From the NCBI GenBank assembly GCA_028825025.1, contig JAPKAX010000003.1, positions 1 through 53,869 on the forward strand: 53,869 bases of DNA, in the 5' to 3' direction. The position numbers were made by a program, and so were the translations under genes. This stretch comes from Rhodospirillales bacterium. GTDB taxonomy: Bacteria; Pseudomonadota; Alphaproteobacteria; Rhodospirillales; Casp-alpha2. Below, in pieces: positions 17,178 through 25,697 of this stretch. The notes beneath the pieces were generated by a model that did not search any database, was not told the origin of the DNA, and saw only the letters and a program-made list of their open reading frames with translations. Numbering within the stretch: position 1 is the first letter of the stretch; each line of letters opens with the position of its first letter.

Positions 17178-18598
17178 TATTTCAACCATTCTGTATGAAA
17201 TATACCTGGTTTATCTTTGCGTTCATAGGTATGTGCGCCAAAGCAATCGCGTTGTGCTTGGATCAATGACGACCAAAGCCGAGAGTTCCCAAACCCATCA
17301 TAATAGGCCAACGCAGATGACAAAGCGGGAACTGGAATGCCATATTGGATGGCGAAACATAAGGTACCCCGCAATCCGGGCATGGATGTCGCCCAATCTT
17401 CGGTTAGTTCTTTTGCCATTAATAAATTGGGCAACTCAGGTTCATTGACATAAGCCGCAATAATTTTTTCTAAAAACTCAGCCCGGATAACGCAGCCCGC
17501 TTGCCACGTACGCCCAGCCAATTCAGGTTTTGCAACCCAGCCGTTGCCGTCCGGTTTAGCCGCTGTAATGAGATGCAATCCTTGGGCATAGCTAACCATA
17601 ACGGCAGCGCATAAAGCCTGCTCTAATTCATCAACAAACGAACCTCGATCGACATTCGATTGAACATTGGGCTTGGGTAATAGTGTTTCCGCCTTGGCCC
17701 GATCATCGCCATAGCGCGATAAATGCCGGGCCGATACAGCTTCGGCAATCGTTGGTACTGGAATGCCAAATTCAAGCGCCAAACGGACCGTCCATTGGCC
17801 GGTTCCTTTTTCGCGGGCTTGATCCAAAATTTTATCGATCAATACGCCATCGCCCAAGTCATCCGGGGTGCGCAAAATACCTGCTGTAATTCCAAACAAA
17901 TATGAGCTTAAAGCCCCGTTATTCCATTTGTCAAAGACATCCGCCATTTGACCATACGACATCCCCGCCGCATCGCGCATTAATAAATACGCTTCACCGA
18001 TCAATTGCATGATCGCGTATTCGATGCCGTTATGAACCATTTTGACAAAGTGCCCAGTGCCACCAGGGCCAAAATGCGAACAGCACGGGCTGCCATTATG
18101 TTTGGCTGAAATGGCGTTCAGAGCCGGGGCAACGGTATCAAAGAAATCAACCGTACCACCGGCCATCATAGACGGGCCATGGCGGGCCCCTTCTTCACCA
18201 CCTGATATCCCCAAACCAAAGAAACCAAAGCCTCTTTTTTCCGCATCCAAACCGCGCCGATCGGTATCGCGTGGGTGGGCGTTGCCACCATCACAGACCA
18301 AATCACCTTTTGATAACATGGGGTATAGAGCTTCAAGCAGCGCGTCCACCGGGTCACCGGCTTTAACCATCAACAAAATACACCGGGGCGTTGGCAGGCT
18401 TTCAACAAAGCTTTCTAAGTTTTCGACCAGCACAACTCGGTCGTCGATTTCATCGATAAATTTATCTGCGAAGGTTGTACGCGCATCCGTCCACGGATCG
18501 AAGACAACGGTGGTATAACCATTATCGGCAAAGTTAAATGTTAACCCAACACCCATTGGCCCCAAGCCGATAACGCCCATATGTGTGTTTTGTGTCAT
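17177..18598 (-). CDS. gnd: 6-Phosphogluconate dehydrogenase (decarboxylating)
   Basis: A 473-residue enzyme that oxidises 6-phosphogluconate to ribulose 5-phosphate and CO2 with NAD(P)+. GVIGLGPMGVGL is the dinucleotide-binding motif. GLGISGGEEGARHGPSMMAGG and GHFVKMVHNGIEYA include the catalytic Lys and Glu, and the C-terminal domain has the family helix-tail ending FHTEWLK. It is coupled to gntK by a one-base overlap and sits six bases after the RraA-like gene. With gntK it gives a route from gluconate into the pentose phosphate pathway. Confidence 0.95.
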   Translation of the reverse strand: MTQNTHMGVIGLGPMGVGLTFNFADNGYTTVVFDPWTDARTTFADKFIDEIDDRVVLVENLESFVESLPTPRCILLMVKAGDPVDALLEALYPMLSKGDLVCDGGNAHPRDTDRRGLDAEKRGFGFFGLGISGGEEGARHGPSMMAGGTVDFFDTVAPALNAISAKHNGSPCCSHFGPGGTGHFVKMVHNGIEYAIMQLIGEAYLLMRDAAGMSYGQMADVFDKWNNGALSSYLFGITAGILRTPDDLGDGVLIDKILDQAREKGTGQWTVRLALEFGIPVPTIAEAVSARHLSRYGDDRAKAETLLPKPNVQSNVDRGSFVDELEQALCAAVMVSYAQGLHLITAAKPDGNGWVAKPELAGRTWQAGCVIRAEFLEKIIAAYVNEPELPNLLMAKELTEDWATSMPGLRGTLCFAIQYGIPVPALSSALAYYDGFGNSRLWSSLIQAQRDCFGAHTYERKDKPGIFHTEWLK

Positions 18599-18603
18599 CG
18601 AGA

Positions 18604-19251
18604 TTAAAACTTACCCCATTTTAAATAAGCATCTTGTGGGTCCATACCCTCGAAAATCGCAGAACGTATTTTGTTTTCAGTACCAATCACGTGTTCGGTT
18701 TCAGCGACGATTTCTTCGGCTTTATCTTTCGGTAAAATAACAATGCCATCAAGATCCGCCAACACCCAATCACCGCCCGAAATATCGACATCACCAATGC
18801 GAATGGTTTCGTTAAAAGAAACAGGTAACCATCGACCGACAATATCTTTTGGTGTTTTAAAGGAACACCAAGTTGAAAACTCCATGTTAAGCAAGAACTC
18901 AACATCGCGGCTGCCACCATCAACAATATAACCCCGAATGCCTTTAAATTTTAGCGTTTCAGCTGAAAGCTCGCCCATTAATGCAACTTCATGTGTGTTG
19001 GGTTGGCAAATAACTACGTGCCCACTGGGCGCTTTTGACAGCAACCCAGTCCATTCCAACAAAGTTTCATGGGCATCGAAATCTGTGCCCGATTGACCCT
19101 CAACCGTATAAATAGGACCGGCCAGTTTATCACCATGAGCCAATGGTAATATTTCAGGCGGCAGAACAAAATTGGTAAGCCCCATAGCACGCATCACATC
19201 GTGAAGAGCACCTGTATACACAGCTTCTAAGCGGTCACAAAAATCAGTCAT
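18604..19251 (-). CDS. RraA-like protein / HMG-type class II pyruvate aldolase family
   Basis: A 215-residue RraA/HMG-aldolase fold protein. The segment GYIVDGGSRDVEFL carries the Arg-Asp pair that defines aldolase-competent members (G-x20-R-D-x-E/D type) and binds substrate and divalent metal. DWVLADLDGIVILPKDKAEEI is the usual C-terminal signature. Known relatives cleave 4-hydroxy-4-methyl-2-oxoglutarate or decarboxylate oxaloacetate; true RraA proteins inhibit RNase E and lack part of this site. Placed between an SDR/dgoK and gnd, it may be the retro-aldolase of this sugar-acid pathway; this is inference. GGAAGG precedes the ATG. Confidence 0.8.
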   Translation of the reverse strand: MTDFCDRLEAVYTGALHDVMRAMGLTNFVLPPEILPLAHGDKLAGPIYTVEGQSGTDFDAHETLLEWTGLLSKAPSGHVVICQPNTHEVALMGELSAETLKFKGIRGYIVDGGSRDVEFLLNMEFSTWCSFKTPKDIVGRWLPVSFNETIRIGDVDISGGDWVLADLDGIVILPKDKAEEIVAETEHVIGTENKIRSAIFEGMDPQDAYLKWGKF

Positions 19252-19272
19252 CTAACAAACCTTCCCAATGCT

Positions 19273-20013
19273 TTAAATTGTAATTCCACCATCGATGACA
19301 ATGATCTGACCGCTTGTGAAAGAAGCATCATCACTGGCCAAATAGACAGCAGCGGCGGCAATTTCTTGGGTTGTACCCAAGCGGCCCATGGGTTGACGTG
19401 CAATAAATGCTTTGCGAGCGACTTCAACATCACCCATTGCTGCAATGCGTTCGTCTAGTGAAGGAGATTGAACGGTTCCGGGGCAAATGGCATTACATGT
19501 AATTCCTTTAGTCACAAAATCAGCGGCAATGCCTTTTGTTAAGCCAATGGCAGCGGCTTTCGAGGCACCATATGCAAAGCGATTGGGGATGCCCTTAACA
19601 GATGAAGCTACGGATGCGATGTTAACAATCGAACCGCCGCCATTCTCAACCATCGCCGGGATCATGGCTTTACACATGCGGAACATGGCTTTGGCGTTCA
19701 GATCGAATGAAAAATCCCAATCTTTATCGGTGCATTCCAAAATCGATCCGTTGGCAACATAACCAGCAACGTTTGCCAAGACATCTATTGCGCCTACTTG
19801 CTTTGCAATCTCTGCAATGGCATCCGCATCCATAACATCTAAAACCTGCGTTTTAATGCCATCTTTGCCTTCAATTTCTTTCAGCGTTTCTGGATTTATA
19901 TCGGTTGCGATAACTTCCGCACCTTCGGCTGCAAATGCCAATGCGATATTTTGTCCAATACCTTGTCCGGCTGCTGTTACAAGTGCTTTTTTACCTGCTA
20001 GTCTAGCGCTCAT
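19273..20013 (-). CDS. DHRS6/2-keto-3-deoxy-L-fuconate dehydrogenase-like SDR
   Basis: A 246-residue classical SDR with AGQGIGQNIA, NVAGYV, the catalytic Ser in NIASVASSVKG, and YGASKAA. Several stretches (DWDFSFDLNAKAMFRM, SVASSVKGIPNRFAYG, CNAICPGTVQSPSLDERI, IDGGITI) recall the DHRS6/BDH2 branch. As I remember that family, its bacterial members include the 2-keto-3-deoxy-L-fuconate dehydrogenase of the non-phosphorylated fucose pathway. A sugar-acid substrate fits the neighbouring dgoK and aldolase-like gene. AGGAG is ideally spaced before ATG 20013. Exact substrate is unproven; the branch call is from motif memory. Confidence 0.75.
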   Translation of the reverse strand: MSARLAGKKALVTAAGQGIGQNIALAFAAEGAEVIATDINPETLKEIEGKDGIKTQVLDVMDADAIAEIAKQVGAIDVLANVAGYVANGSILECTDKDWDFSFDLNAKAMFRMCKAMIPAMVENGGGSIVNIASVASSVKGIPNRFAYGASKAAAIGLTKGIAADFVTKGITCNAICPGTVQSPSLDERIAAMGDVEVARKAFIARQPMGRLGTTQEIAAAAVYLASDDASFTSGQIIVIDGGITI

Positions 20014-20040
20014 CGTTATCTCCTAATGTATATGTTTAAC

Positions 20041-20952
20041 CTATTTTTTAATTTCTTTAGCTAATTCGTAAATTCCGGCTGCGGATAAATTTTCATTGGC
20101 CAATTGAGCCTGACCACCAAAAGCTTTAATCACCCGACCATACAATGCGATCAAAGGTCCAGAGCCGATCATTGTGACTTCTGTAGCGGTATCTTTATAG
20201 GCATCGCGAATTTCAGTTCCGATCAACAGGCCCGATAAATAATCTTTGGTATAGGCTTCTGGGATTTCAGCAAATAAGGCCCGTGCGCGAACACCAAAAA
20301 ACCCGCTTAATAACGAAATGCCCACTTTCGCCTTATCGACGCCATCATCAAACCAGTGCAGTGCATCGGTTTCTATGCGCCCCTGACCCGTCATCAGCTT
20401 TCCCAAAATACTATGCTGACACATCACATCAAACACTTCGCCGGTCATGAATGTTGTGAAGCCATTGATTTTACCATCAACGACGGAAACCCATTTGCTG
20501 TGTGTACCGGGCAAACAAAACGTATAATCCCCAGATTTCCCCGATACCGCGCCTAGTATTTGCGTTTCTTCACCGCGCATCACATCTGGTTGACCGTCGG
20601 CATTTAAACAACTGTACCCCGGGGCAATCCAAACCACACGCCCGCTATCTAACGTAATCTGACCCATTCCAGATGCGATTTCAGCTAATCCGGGTTGGCC
20701 CGTTACGTAGTCAATTTCTTGCCAGCCTTGGCGCGATCCAATCATGCCACTCATGACCACGGGAGCATCAGGTTCCGCATCCATCCAATCGCCAACTTGT
20801 GCGACTAACATATCGGCAAATTGTCCGCCCTCTACCGCCAAAATACCATTCGCAGATTGGCGTTTATCAATAACCACGCCTTGCTCAGAAAGTCGGTATG
20901 CCCGAAATGAGGTTGTTCCCCAATCGATTGCAATCAATGAAGTCATCAGCAT
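20041..20952 (-). CDS. dgoK: 2-Dehydro-3-deoxygalactonokinase
   Basis: A 303-residue sugar kinase of the DgoK family, phosphorylating 2-keto-3-deoxygalactonate at O6 with ATP. IAIDWGTTSFRAYRL is the phosphate-1 motif. SGMIGSRQGWQEIDYV, VMRGEETQILGA, FCLPGTHSKWVSV and TTFMTGEVFDVM are family hallmarks, and MIGSGPLIALYGRVIKAFGG closes the ATP site. GAGGAT is eight bases before ATG 20952, which favours this start over ATG 20946. It is the first enzyme gene after gntR; the partner aldolase DgoA is not in the window. Confidence 0.9.
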   Translation of the reverse strand: MLMTSLIAIDWGTTSFRAYRLSEQGVVIDKRQSANGILAVEGGQFADMLVAQVGDWMDAEPDAPVVMSGMIGSRQGWQEIDYVTGQPGLAEIASGMGQITLDSGRVVWIAPGYSCLNADGQPDVMRGEETQILGAVSGKSGDYTFCLPGTHSKWVSVVDGKINGFTTFMTGEVFDVMCQHSILGKLMTGQGRIETDALHWFDDGVDKAKVGISLLSGFFGVRARALFAEIPEAYTKDYLSGLLIGTEIRDAYKDTATEVTMIGSGPLIALYGRVIKAFGGQAQLANENLSAAGIYELAKEIKK

Positions 20953-21054
20953 TTAATATCCTCAAAAATATATGCTCAAAGAAATCAGCCTTTTCATTTA
21001 TAAAGGAGTTTTTCGCAATTTAAAGGCTGACCACAGAATCATATAAATTAAAGA

Positions 21055-21780
21055 TTATATGTGCGTCATATGGTTTTCATTTAAGAGCTTAATCAGCATT
21101 TTAGCTGCCATTTCTTGATGGTTACGCTGAATATCGCGTGCTTTTGTTACGTCTTTCGCCAATACAGCAGCAACAACAGCCCGATGGTCTTCATTCGATT
21201 TATAGGGTTTGGGGCGCATATGTAGCGTTGTCATGCGGACCCGATGGATTTGATCGCGGAAAGTATCAACCAATTGAAGCATCCGGTCGCTCCCGGTCAA
21301 CACGACCATTTGGCGATGAAATTCATAGTCTGCAATGACCCAACGGTCCAAATCATCGCGTTCAAGTGCCGTATCCATATCGTCTACGGCTTTCATCAAC
21401 GATTGAAGGCCGTCTTCGCTCAAGTCCATACCAGCAATGATCCCTGCAGCTGAAGATTCAAGCGCAGTTATAATTCCGTAAACTTCAGCCATATCTTTTG
21501 GCGAAATGGGCAGGACCCGCATTCCGTGGCGCGGGCGGACTTCAACCAAACCTTCGTTCGCTAACCGCACCATGGCTTCGCGGGTTGGGGTCCGGCTCAT
21601 GCTTAATTGTTCAGCAATTTCTTGTTCTAAAAATTGTGAACCGTGGGGGAGTTCATTTGTCAGAATCTGGCGTTTAAGCTCACTATAGGCTTGTTCTGCA
21701 AAAGAAATGCGCGCTTTTTCATTCTCATGTATTGTCACGGAAATCCCCATTATGTGAATGAAACCTAAGTATTCCGCCAT
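21055..21780 (-). CDS. GntR-family transcriptional regulator, FCD (FadR) subfamily
   Basis: A 241-residue regulator. The N-terminal winged helix-turn-helix (AYSELKRQILTNELPHGSQFLEQEIAEQLSMSRTPTREAMVRLANEGLVEV) is followed by an all-helical FCD ligand domain in which Asp/His residues for metal-ligand binding (DYEFHRQMV, DHRAVV) are visible. It probably senses a sugar acid and represses the dgoK-SDR-rraA-gnd-gntK operon downstream. A perfect inverted repeat 45-78 bases upstream of the start is a natural autoregulatory operator. ATG 21780 or 21750 are both possible starts; neither has a strong ribosome site. Confidence 0.9.
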   Translation of the reverse strand: MAEYLGFIHIMGISVTIHENEKARISFAEQAYSELKRQILTNELPHGSQFLEQEIAEQLSMSRTPTREAMVRLANEGLVEVRPRHGMRVLPISPKDMAEVYGIITALESSAAGIIAGMDLSEDGLQSLMKAVDDMDTALERDDLDRWVIADYEFHRQMVVLTGSDRMLQLVDTFRDQIHRVRMTTLHMRPKPYKSNEDHRAVVAAVLAKDVTKARDIQRNHQEMAAKMLIKLLNENHMTHI

Positions 21781-21824
21781 TTACGAAGGGGGCTATTCTA
21801 TTAAATATCCGAAAACCGCCACTT

Positions 21825-21858
21825 TTAATAACGTATACTTAAACTTATACGTTATTAA
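21825..21858. promoter_or_regulatory. Perfect 13-bp inverted repeat, probable GntR operator
   Basis: Arms TTAATAACGTATA and TATACGTTATTAA are exact reverse complements separated by eight bases (CTTAAACT). The site lies 45 bp upstream of the gntR start and 54 bp beyond the end of the PLP-enzyme gene. Each arm contains GTATA/TATAC, similar to the GT-n-AC cores bound by FCD-type GntR proteins. As a hairpin it has no U-tract, so an operator is the better reading. Confidence 0.65.
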
Positions 21859-21911
21859 TTAAAGTTGCAAATATAGACTGATTCCTAAATCCGTTTTACC
21901 AAAACCTTACG

Positions 21912-23060
21912 TTAAACGTGATCTAACGCCTGTTGTAAGTCACCCGTCAAATCATCAACATTTTCAATGCCGATTGATATGCGTATCAGGTTTTCAGGCA
22001 CCAGACTTTCCGGCCCCTCGACCGATAAGCGGTGCTCGACCAAACTTTCAACCCCGCCCAAAGATGTTGCGGCAATAAAGACTTTTAACTTCGCAATCAT
22101 GGCTTTCGCCATCGCGGCATCGCCGTTCACCAAAAATGATAACATGCCACCGAAACCGGCGGTCATTTGGCGCGCTGCCAAAGCATGCCCCGGATGGCTT
22201 TGAAGGCCCGGATACAAAACCCGCTCTAATTTAGGGTGGTTTTCAAAATGCGATGCGATTTTGGCAGCAGACGCAAATGCCCGTTCACATCGTATACCAA
22301 GGGTTCGCATGCCCCGCAACAATAACCACGCCTCAAAAGGCCCCATAACGCCCCCAACCAAGGTCCGAATGTCATAAATTTCCTGCCAGCGGTCATCCTT
22401 TTTAGCTGTAATTAAAACGCCGCCCAAAACATCGCTATGGCCATTTAAATATTTGGTTGCAGAGTGGAAAACCAGATCTGCCCCCAAGCTTAAAGCGCGC
22501 AAGGTGACAGGCGGGGTTACCGTCGCATCAACGCCCAAAATTGCCCCTGCATCATGGGCAATTTGAGCCGCCTTTTGAATATCAATGACATCCCATGTGG
22601 GGTTCAGTAAGGTTTCGATCCAAACCACATCGGTTTGCCCTGGACGGACAGCATTTGCCAATCCATCCGCTTTCGTCGCATCAAACAACGTCAGCTCAAT
22701 GCCCCGTTTTTCCGCCAACCGGCGCATCCAAGCTTGGGCACCATGATACATGATCGACGGGGCGACGATGTGCCTGCCGTGCTCAACCGTCTCGAACACA
22801 GCCGTTATGGCTGCTTGCCCTGATGCAAAAATCAATGAGTCCGCTCCGCCTTCTAATTCTGCCATTACTTTTTCAACCTGATCGTAGGTCGGGTTATGGT
22901 TTCGGGCATAAATATAATCACCCAAAAGCTTATAATTTTGATCCCGACAATAGGTCGTGGACGGCTGGATTGAAGGTATTAAAGCGCCTGTTTGTTCGTC
23001 AATATAATGACTGGCTTGGGCCAACAAAGTATCAGGCGATATGTTTTTAGGCATGCTCAC
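21912..23060 (-). CDS. Transsulfuration-family PLP-dependent enzyme (cystathionine gamma-synthase/lyase-like)
   Basis: A 382-residue fold-type I PLP enzyme of the Cys/Met metabolism family. YARNHNPTYDQVEKVMAELEGG (active-site Tyr/Arg region), ASGQAAI (phosphate binding), GVDATVTPP with the ring-nitrogen Asp, and the Schiff-base Lys in SATKYLNGHSDVLGG are all present. The C-terminal SLGGVESLVEHRLSVEGP and LIRISIGIEN complete the family pattern. Whether it is a synthase, gamma-lyase or beta-lyase cannot be told. GTG 23060, ten bases after AAGG, is a better start than ATG 23054. It is convergent with nothing and reads towards gntR with 131 bp between. Confidence 0.88.
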   Translation of the reverse strand: MSMPKNISPDTLLAQASHYIDEQTGALIPSIQPSTTYCRDQNYKLLGDYIYARNHNPTYDQVEKVMAELEGGADSLIFASGQAAITAVFETVEHGRHIVAPSIMYHGAQAWMRRLAEKRGIELTLFDATKADGLANAVRPGQTDVVWIETLLNPTWDVIDIQKAAQIAHDAGAILGVDATVTPPVTLRALSLGADLVFHSATKYLNGHSDVLGGVLITAKKDDRWQEIYDIRTLVGGVMGPFEAWLLLRGMRTLGIRCERAFASAAKIASHFENHPKLERVLYPGLQSHPGHALAARQMTAGFGGMLSFLVNGDAAMAKAMIAKLKVFIAATSLGGVESLVEHRLSVEGPESLVPENLIRISIGIENVDDLTGDLQQALDHV

Positions 23061-23195
23061 AGGCGGCTATCCTTCATCATGTTTCAACGCATTCCCCTAA
23101 AATGCCGCTTTTTACTGATCAATCAAGGGGGGCCCACACACAAAAAAGACGAAGCAAGAAGACCTCGCCTTTTTCATAATAATAAATAACCGCTT

Positions 23196-23426
23196 TTATG
23201 CGGCTTTAATACCCGTCAGGAAGTCTTTTTCAGGACGTCGCGCGTTTAAAAATTCGTAGCTAATACCGTTTACGATACTTAGCCTCGATGTCGCCCGACT
23301 TTGAGCTTGTTAATAGGTATTTTCTTTATTTTTCGTCATCAGATATACGCCACCAGCGACGACAAACCCAACAAAAGCGACAAGTCCGATAAGTATTATT
23401 TGTAGATTTAAATGTATATTTTTCAT
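23196..23426 (-). pseudogene. Remnant of a methyl-accepting chemotaxis protein N-terminus
   Basis: ATG 23426 follows GAGGA and starts MKNIHLNLQIILIGLVAFVG, a transmembrane helix like the first helix of chemoreceptors. It is stopped by TAA after MTKNKENTY. The same frame continues past that stop as QAQSRATSRLSIVNGISYEF and LNARRPEKDFL to a second TAA; the L-N-A-R-R-x-E-K-D-F-L motif is typical of helical-bimodular chemoreceptor sensor domains. Everything downstream (HAMP, signalling domain) is missing. The remaining 38-residue ORF could still be translated as a small membrane peptide, but its relation to the adjoining motif makes decay the simpler explanation. Confidence 0.7.
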
Positions 23427-23722
23427 ATTTCCTCGTAAAAATTCGACAAAGACACTAAGTATTCAACGTGAAAAAACCATTTTAAAGCACGCAGATAAAT
23501 ACAATGGAAACCGCATGCAATAGGATGTAGCACATTATTTTTCAGTAATATTTCATTTAGGTTTCAAGTTGCTTCTTCAATGTTTTAGTATGTAATCGTA
23601 TATAACTGCATATGTAAAAAAGGAGCATTTTTTACAGTTCAGGCTGTTAGAATTGAGGAGATAAATATATAAATAAGGCACATATATTCTAGCCACACAC
23701 TTTATATCAAGGATCAATCTGA
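23427..23722. other. Intergenic, AT-rich, no gene seen
   Basis: About 300 bases upstream of both the chemoreceptor remnant (minus) and the flavin reductase (plus). It is AT-rich with many stops in all frames. It must contain the promoter of the flavin reductase, but I cannot place -35/-10 boxes with confidence. Confidence 0.4.
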
Positions 23723-24331
23723 ATGTTTTGGAACACTAATGAGCCCCATGGGCTGCCCCATAACCCTTTCAAAAGCTGCGTTGCGCCCCGCCCTATTGGT
23801 TGGATTTCGAGCGTTAGCGCGGACGGGCATATTAACTTGGCCCCCTACAGTTTCTTTAATGCAGTTGGCAGCGAACCACCGATGGTGATGTTTTCAAGCA
23901 CTGGTGTGGCGCCGCGCCCGACCAAAGACACGGTTAGCAATATTGAAGCAACAGGTGAATTTGTTTGCAACATGGTGACATGGGAATTGCGCAATCAAAT
24001 GAATGCCACCAGCGCCCCAGCGCCAGCTGAAACCAATGAGTTCGAGCTGGCTGGATTAGAGATGGAGCCCTCTACATTGGTGAAACCGCCCCGGGTTAAA
24101 GCAGCGCCCATTCATATGGAATGCACTTATGTTAAGACCATCGACTTACCCTGCGATACACCAGGCGGGCGCAATGTTATGATTATTGGTCAAGTTATTG
24201 GCATTCAAATCAACGAAGCCTTTTTGATTGATGGTAAGATCGACATGGAAAAAATCCAGCCGTTGGCGCGGATGGGCTATCAAGATTACAGCTCAGTCGA
24301 GAAAATATTCACCCTTAACCGCCCCAAATAA
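23723..24331 (+). CDS. Flavin reductase-like / FMN-binding split-barrel protein
   Basis: A 202-residue protein of the flavin reductase-like domain family. SCVAPRPIGWISSVSADGHINLAPYSFFNAVGSEPPMVMFSS is the FMN-phosphate-binding core. KDTVSNIEATGEFVCNMV and the C-terminal PLARMGYQDYSSV are regular members' landmarks. Such proteins bind FMN and either supply reduced flavin to monooxygenases or act on unknown substrates. No monooxygenase is adjacent. A VOC-superfamily gene follows 58 bases downstream on the same strand, suggesting a two-gene unit. Confidence 0.85.
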   Translation: MFWNTNEPHGLPHNPFKSCVAPRPIGWISSVSADGHINLAPYSFFNAVGSEPPMVMFSSTGVAPRPTKDTVSNIEATGEFVCNMVTWELRNQMNATSAPAPAETNEFELAGLEMEPSTLVKPPRVKAAPIHMECTYVKTIDLPCDTPGGRNVMIIGQVIGIQINEAFLIDGKIDMEKIQPLARMGYQDYSSVEKIFTLNRPK

Positions 24332-24389
24332 TGACCCTTGATCCAAATCTATTTAAGCTTATATGATTGAAAAATAGGAGGCCTAAATC

Positions 24390-25013
24390 ATGACCTTACG
24401 TTGCGTAAATCATTTGGCATTTATCACCAACGATATTGTTAAGACCGTCCGGTTTTATCGGGATTTGCTGGGTATGCAATTAACCGCTGGTATTGGTCAC
24501 GATGGGTATCGGCACTATTTTTTCCGGATGGGCGATCAAGCATCCCACGTGGCGTTTTTTGAATACGAAGGCGCCCAGCCGATGAACCCAAAATTTCCAG
24601 GCAATCGAACAACAGAACCCATTGGCTTCGATCATGTCTCGTTCACAGTCGATAGCCGTGAAGATTTATTTGCCCTTAAAGATACTTTGGAAGCCGCTGG
24701 GCTTGATGTTCATGGTGCCGTTGACCATGGTTTGTTTTGGTCGATCTATTTTTTCGACCCCAACGGCATTCCCTTAGAAGCTACATGGGAAATGATGGAA
24801 ATAACTAAATTCCCAGCAATTGAAGACGATGATCCTTTGGACATCGCAGCGGAAGGGGCTGAGCCTCAGCCGGGACATTGGCCAGAAGTTACAACCCCAA
24901 CACCGCGCGCTCAAATGGTTGCTAAATCAGGAAACGGGCTTCCGATGCGGGAAAGCTTTCTGAAAAAAAGGATCGCACGTTATAAAAATGATGTGGATAT
25001 AACCGCCGCCTAA
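24390..25013 (+). CDS. VOC-superfamily (glyoxalase/dioxygenase) protein
   Basis: A 207-residue protein with an N-terminal vicinal-oxygen-chelate fold: VNHLAFITNDIVKTVRFYRDLLGM, GFDHVSFTV and FFDPNGIPLEAT place likely metal ligands His, His and Glu. A further 60-residue tail (PQPGHWPEVTTPTPRA) is characteristic of a VOC subgroup common in proteobacteria but of unknown function. An excellent AGGAGG precedes ATG 24390. It could be a dioxygenase, a lyase or a resistance protein. Confidence 0.83.
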   Translation: MTLRCVNHLAFITNDIVKTVRFYRDLLGMQLTAGIGHDGYRHYFFRMGDQASHVAFFEYEGAQPMNPKFPGNRTTEPIGFDHVSFTVDSREDLFALKDTLEAAGLDVHGAVDHGLFWSIYFFDPNGIPLEATWEMMEITKFPAIEDDDPLDIAAEGAEPQPGHWPEVTTPTPRAQMVAKSGNGLPMRESFLKKRIARYKNDVDITAA

Positions 25014-25031
25014 ATAAAGGAAAGCTAATCT

Positions 25032-25625
25032 GTGTCACATTACGTTCAACGCATTGCTTTCTCCACTGTTATTTGCCTATCCCATACGTTAATATCATGT
25101 GTCCATGCTGGGTTTTTCGATAAAGCAAAGGGGTTTTAGATATGCTGCAAAAGGATACGCAAGGCTCAACGCCCCTCAGCTTAAGTGTGGCGCTGAGTTC
25201 CAGCGATATTATTAACGGCTTAAAAGAAGCGCTGCGGGTTGGTTCAGAAAAAGTGGTTTTGCACGTTAGAAAACCGGATGAGTATTTATCAGATCAAGCA
25301 ATCCATATTCCCCACCAGAAAATCTAACCGTTGTTCATAATACACTTCAAAAAACAGGCCTTGGAAACTTGACTTCTGATTTGGAAACGCTGATCAATCG
25401 AGCCGCTGAAAAAGCTGCGCCTGAAGCCAAAGAGGTTTTTTCAATCCATTTCAGAAACGACATTGGATGATGCAAAGTGCATTTTTGAGAGATCAAATGC
25501 CGCCGCCACTAATTATTTTAAAGCACACGCGACTGGATCGGAACTGACGCAAAAGATTTTGCGAAAAGCTGCCTCCTATAAAAAAGTTAAAGTCCTGAAA
25601 GCCCCTTGGTTACTCCCTTTGGGCT
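25032..25625 (+). pseudogene. Decayed DUF4197-family lipoprotein/periplasmic protein
   Basis: A GTG at 25032 after AAGGA opens a signal-peptide-like stretch ending ISCVHAGFFDKAKGF and stopped by TAG 25137. A second frame (from about 25142) gives LSSSDIINGLKEALRVGSEKVV and QAIHIPHQKI, a clear DUF4197 signature. A third gives LTVVHNTLQKTGLGNLTSDL and INRAAEKAAPEAKEVF, and a fourth gives SISETTLDDAKCIF followed by AATNYFKAHATGSELTQKIL. At least three frame changes or stops interrupt one ancestral gene of about 220 codons. The family has no known biochemical role. Confidence 0.8.
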
Positions 25626-25632
25626 TTTTTTA
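25597..25632 (+). terminator. Rho-independent terminator
   Basis: GAAAGCCC is followed after about 16 bases by GGGCTTTTTTT, giving a stem with a seven-T tail. It lies at the end of the DUF4197 remnant and probably terminated that gene and the upstream VOC unit. The 65 bp after it precede the trypsin-fold gene. Confidence 0.75.
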
Positions 25633-25697
25633 AACCTATTGTCCTGCCATTATAGAGTTTAACAATTATACATACTTAAAAAATTAAAGGTTAGCAA

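Noticed and set aside
18604-19251. RNase E inhibitor RraA
   Set aside because: The Arg-Asp aldolase motif and operon context favour the HMG-aldolase-type branch; regulation of RNase E is not supported.
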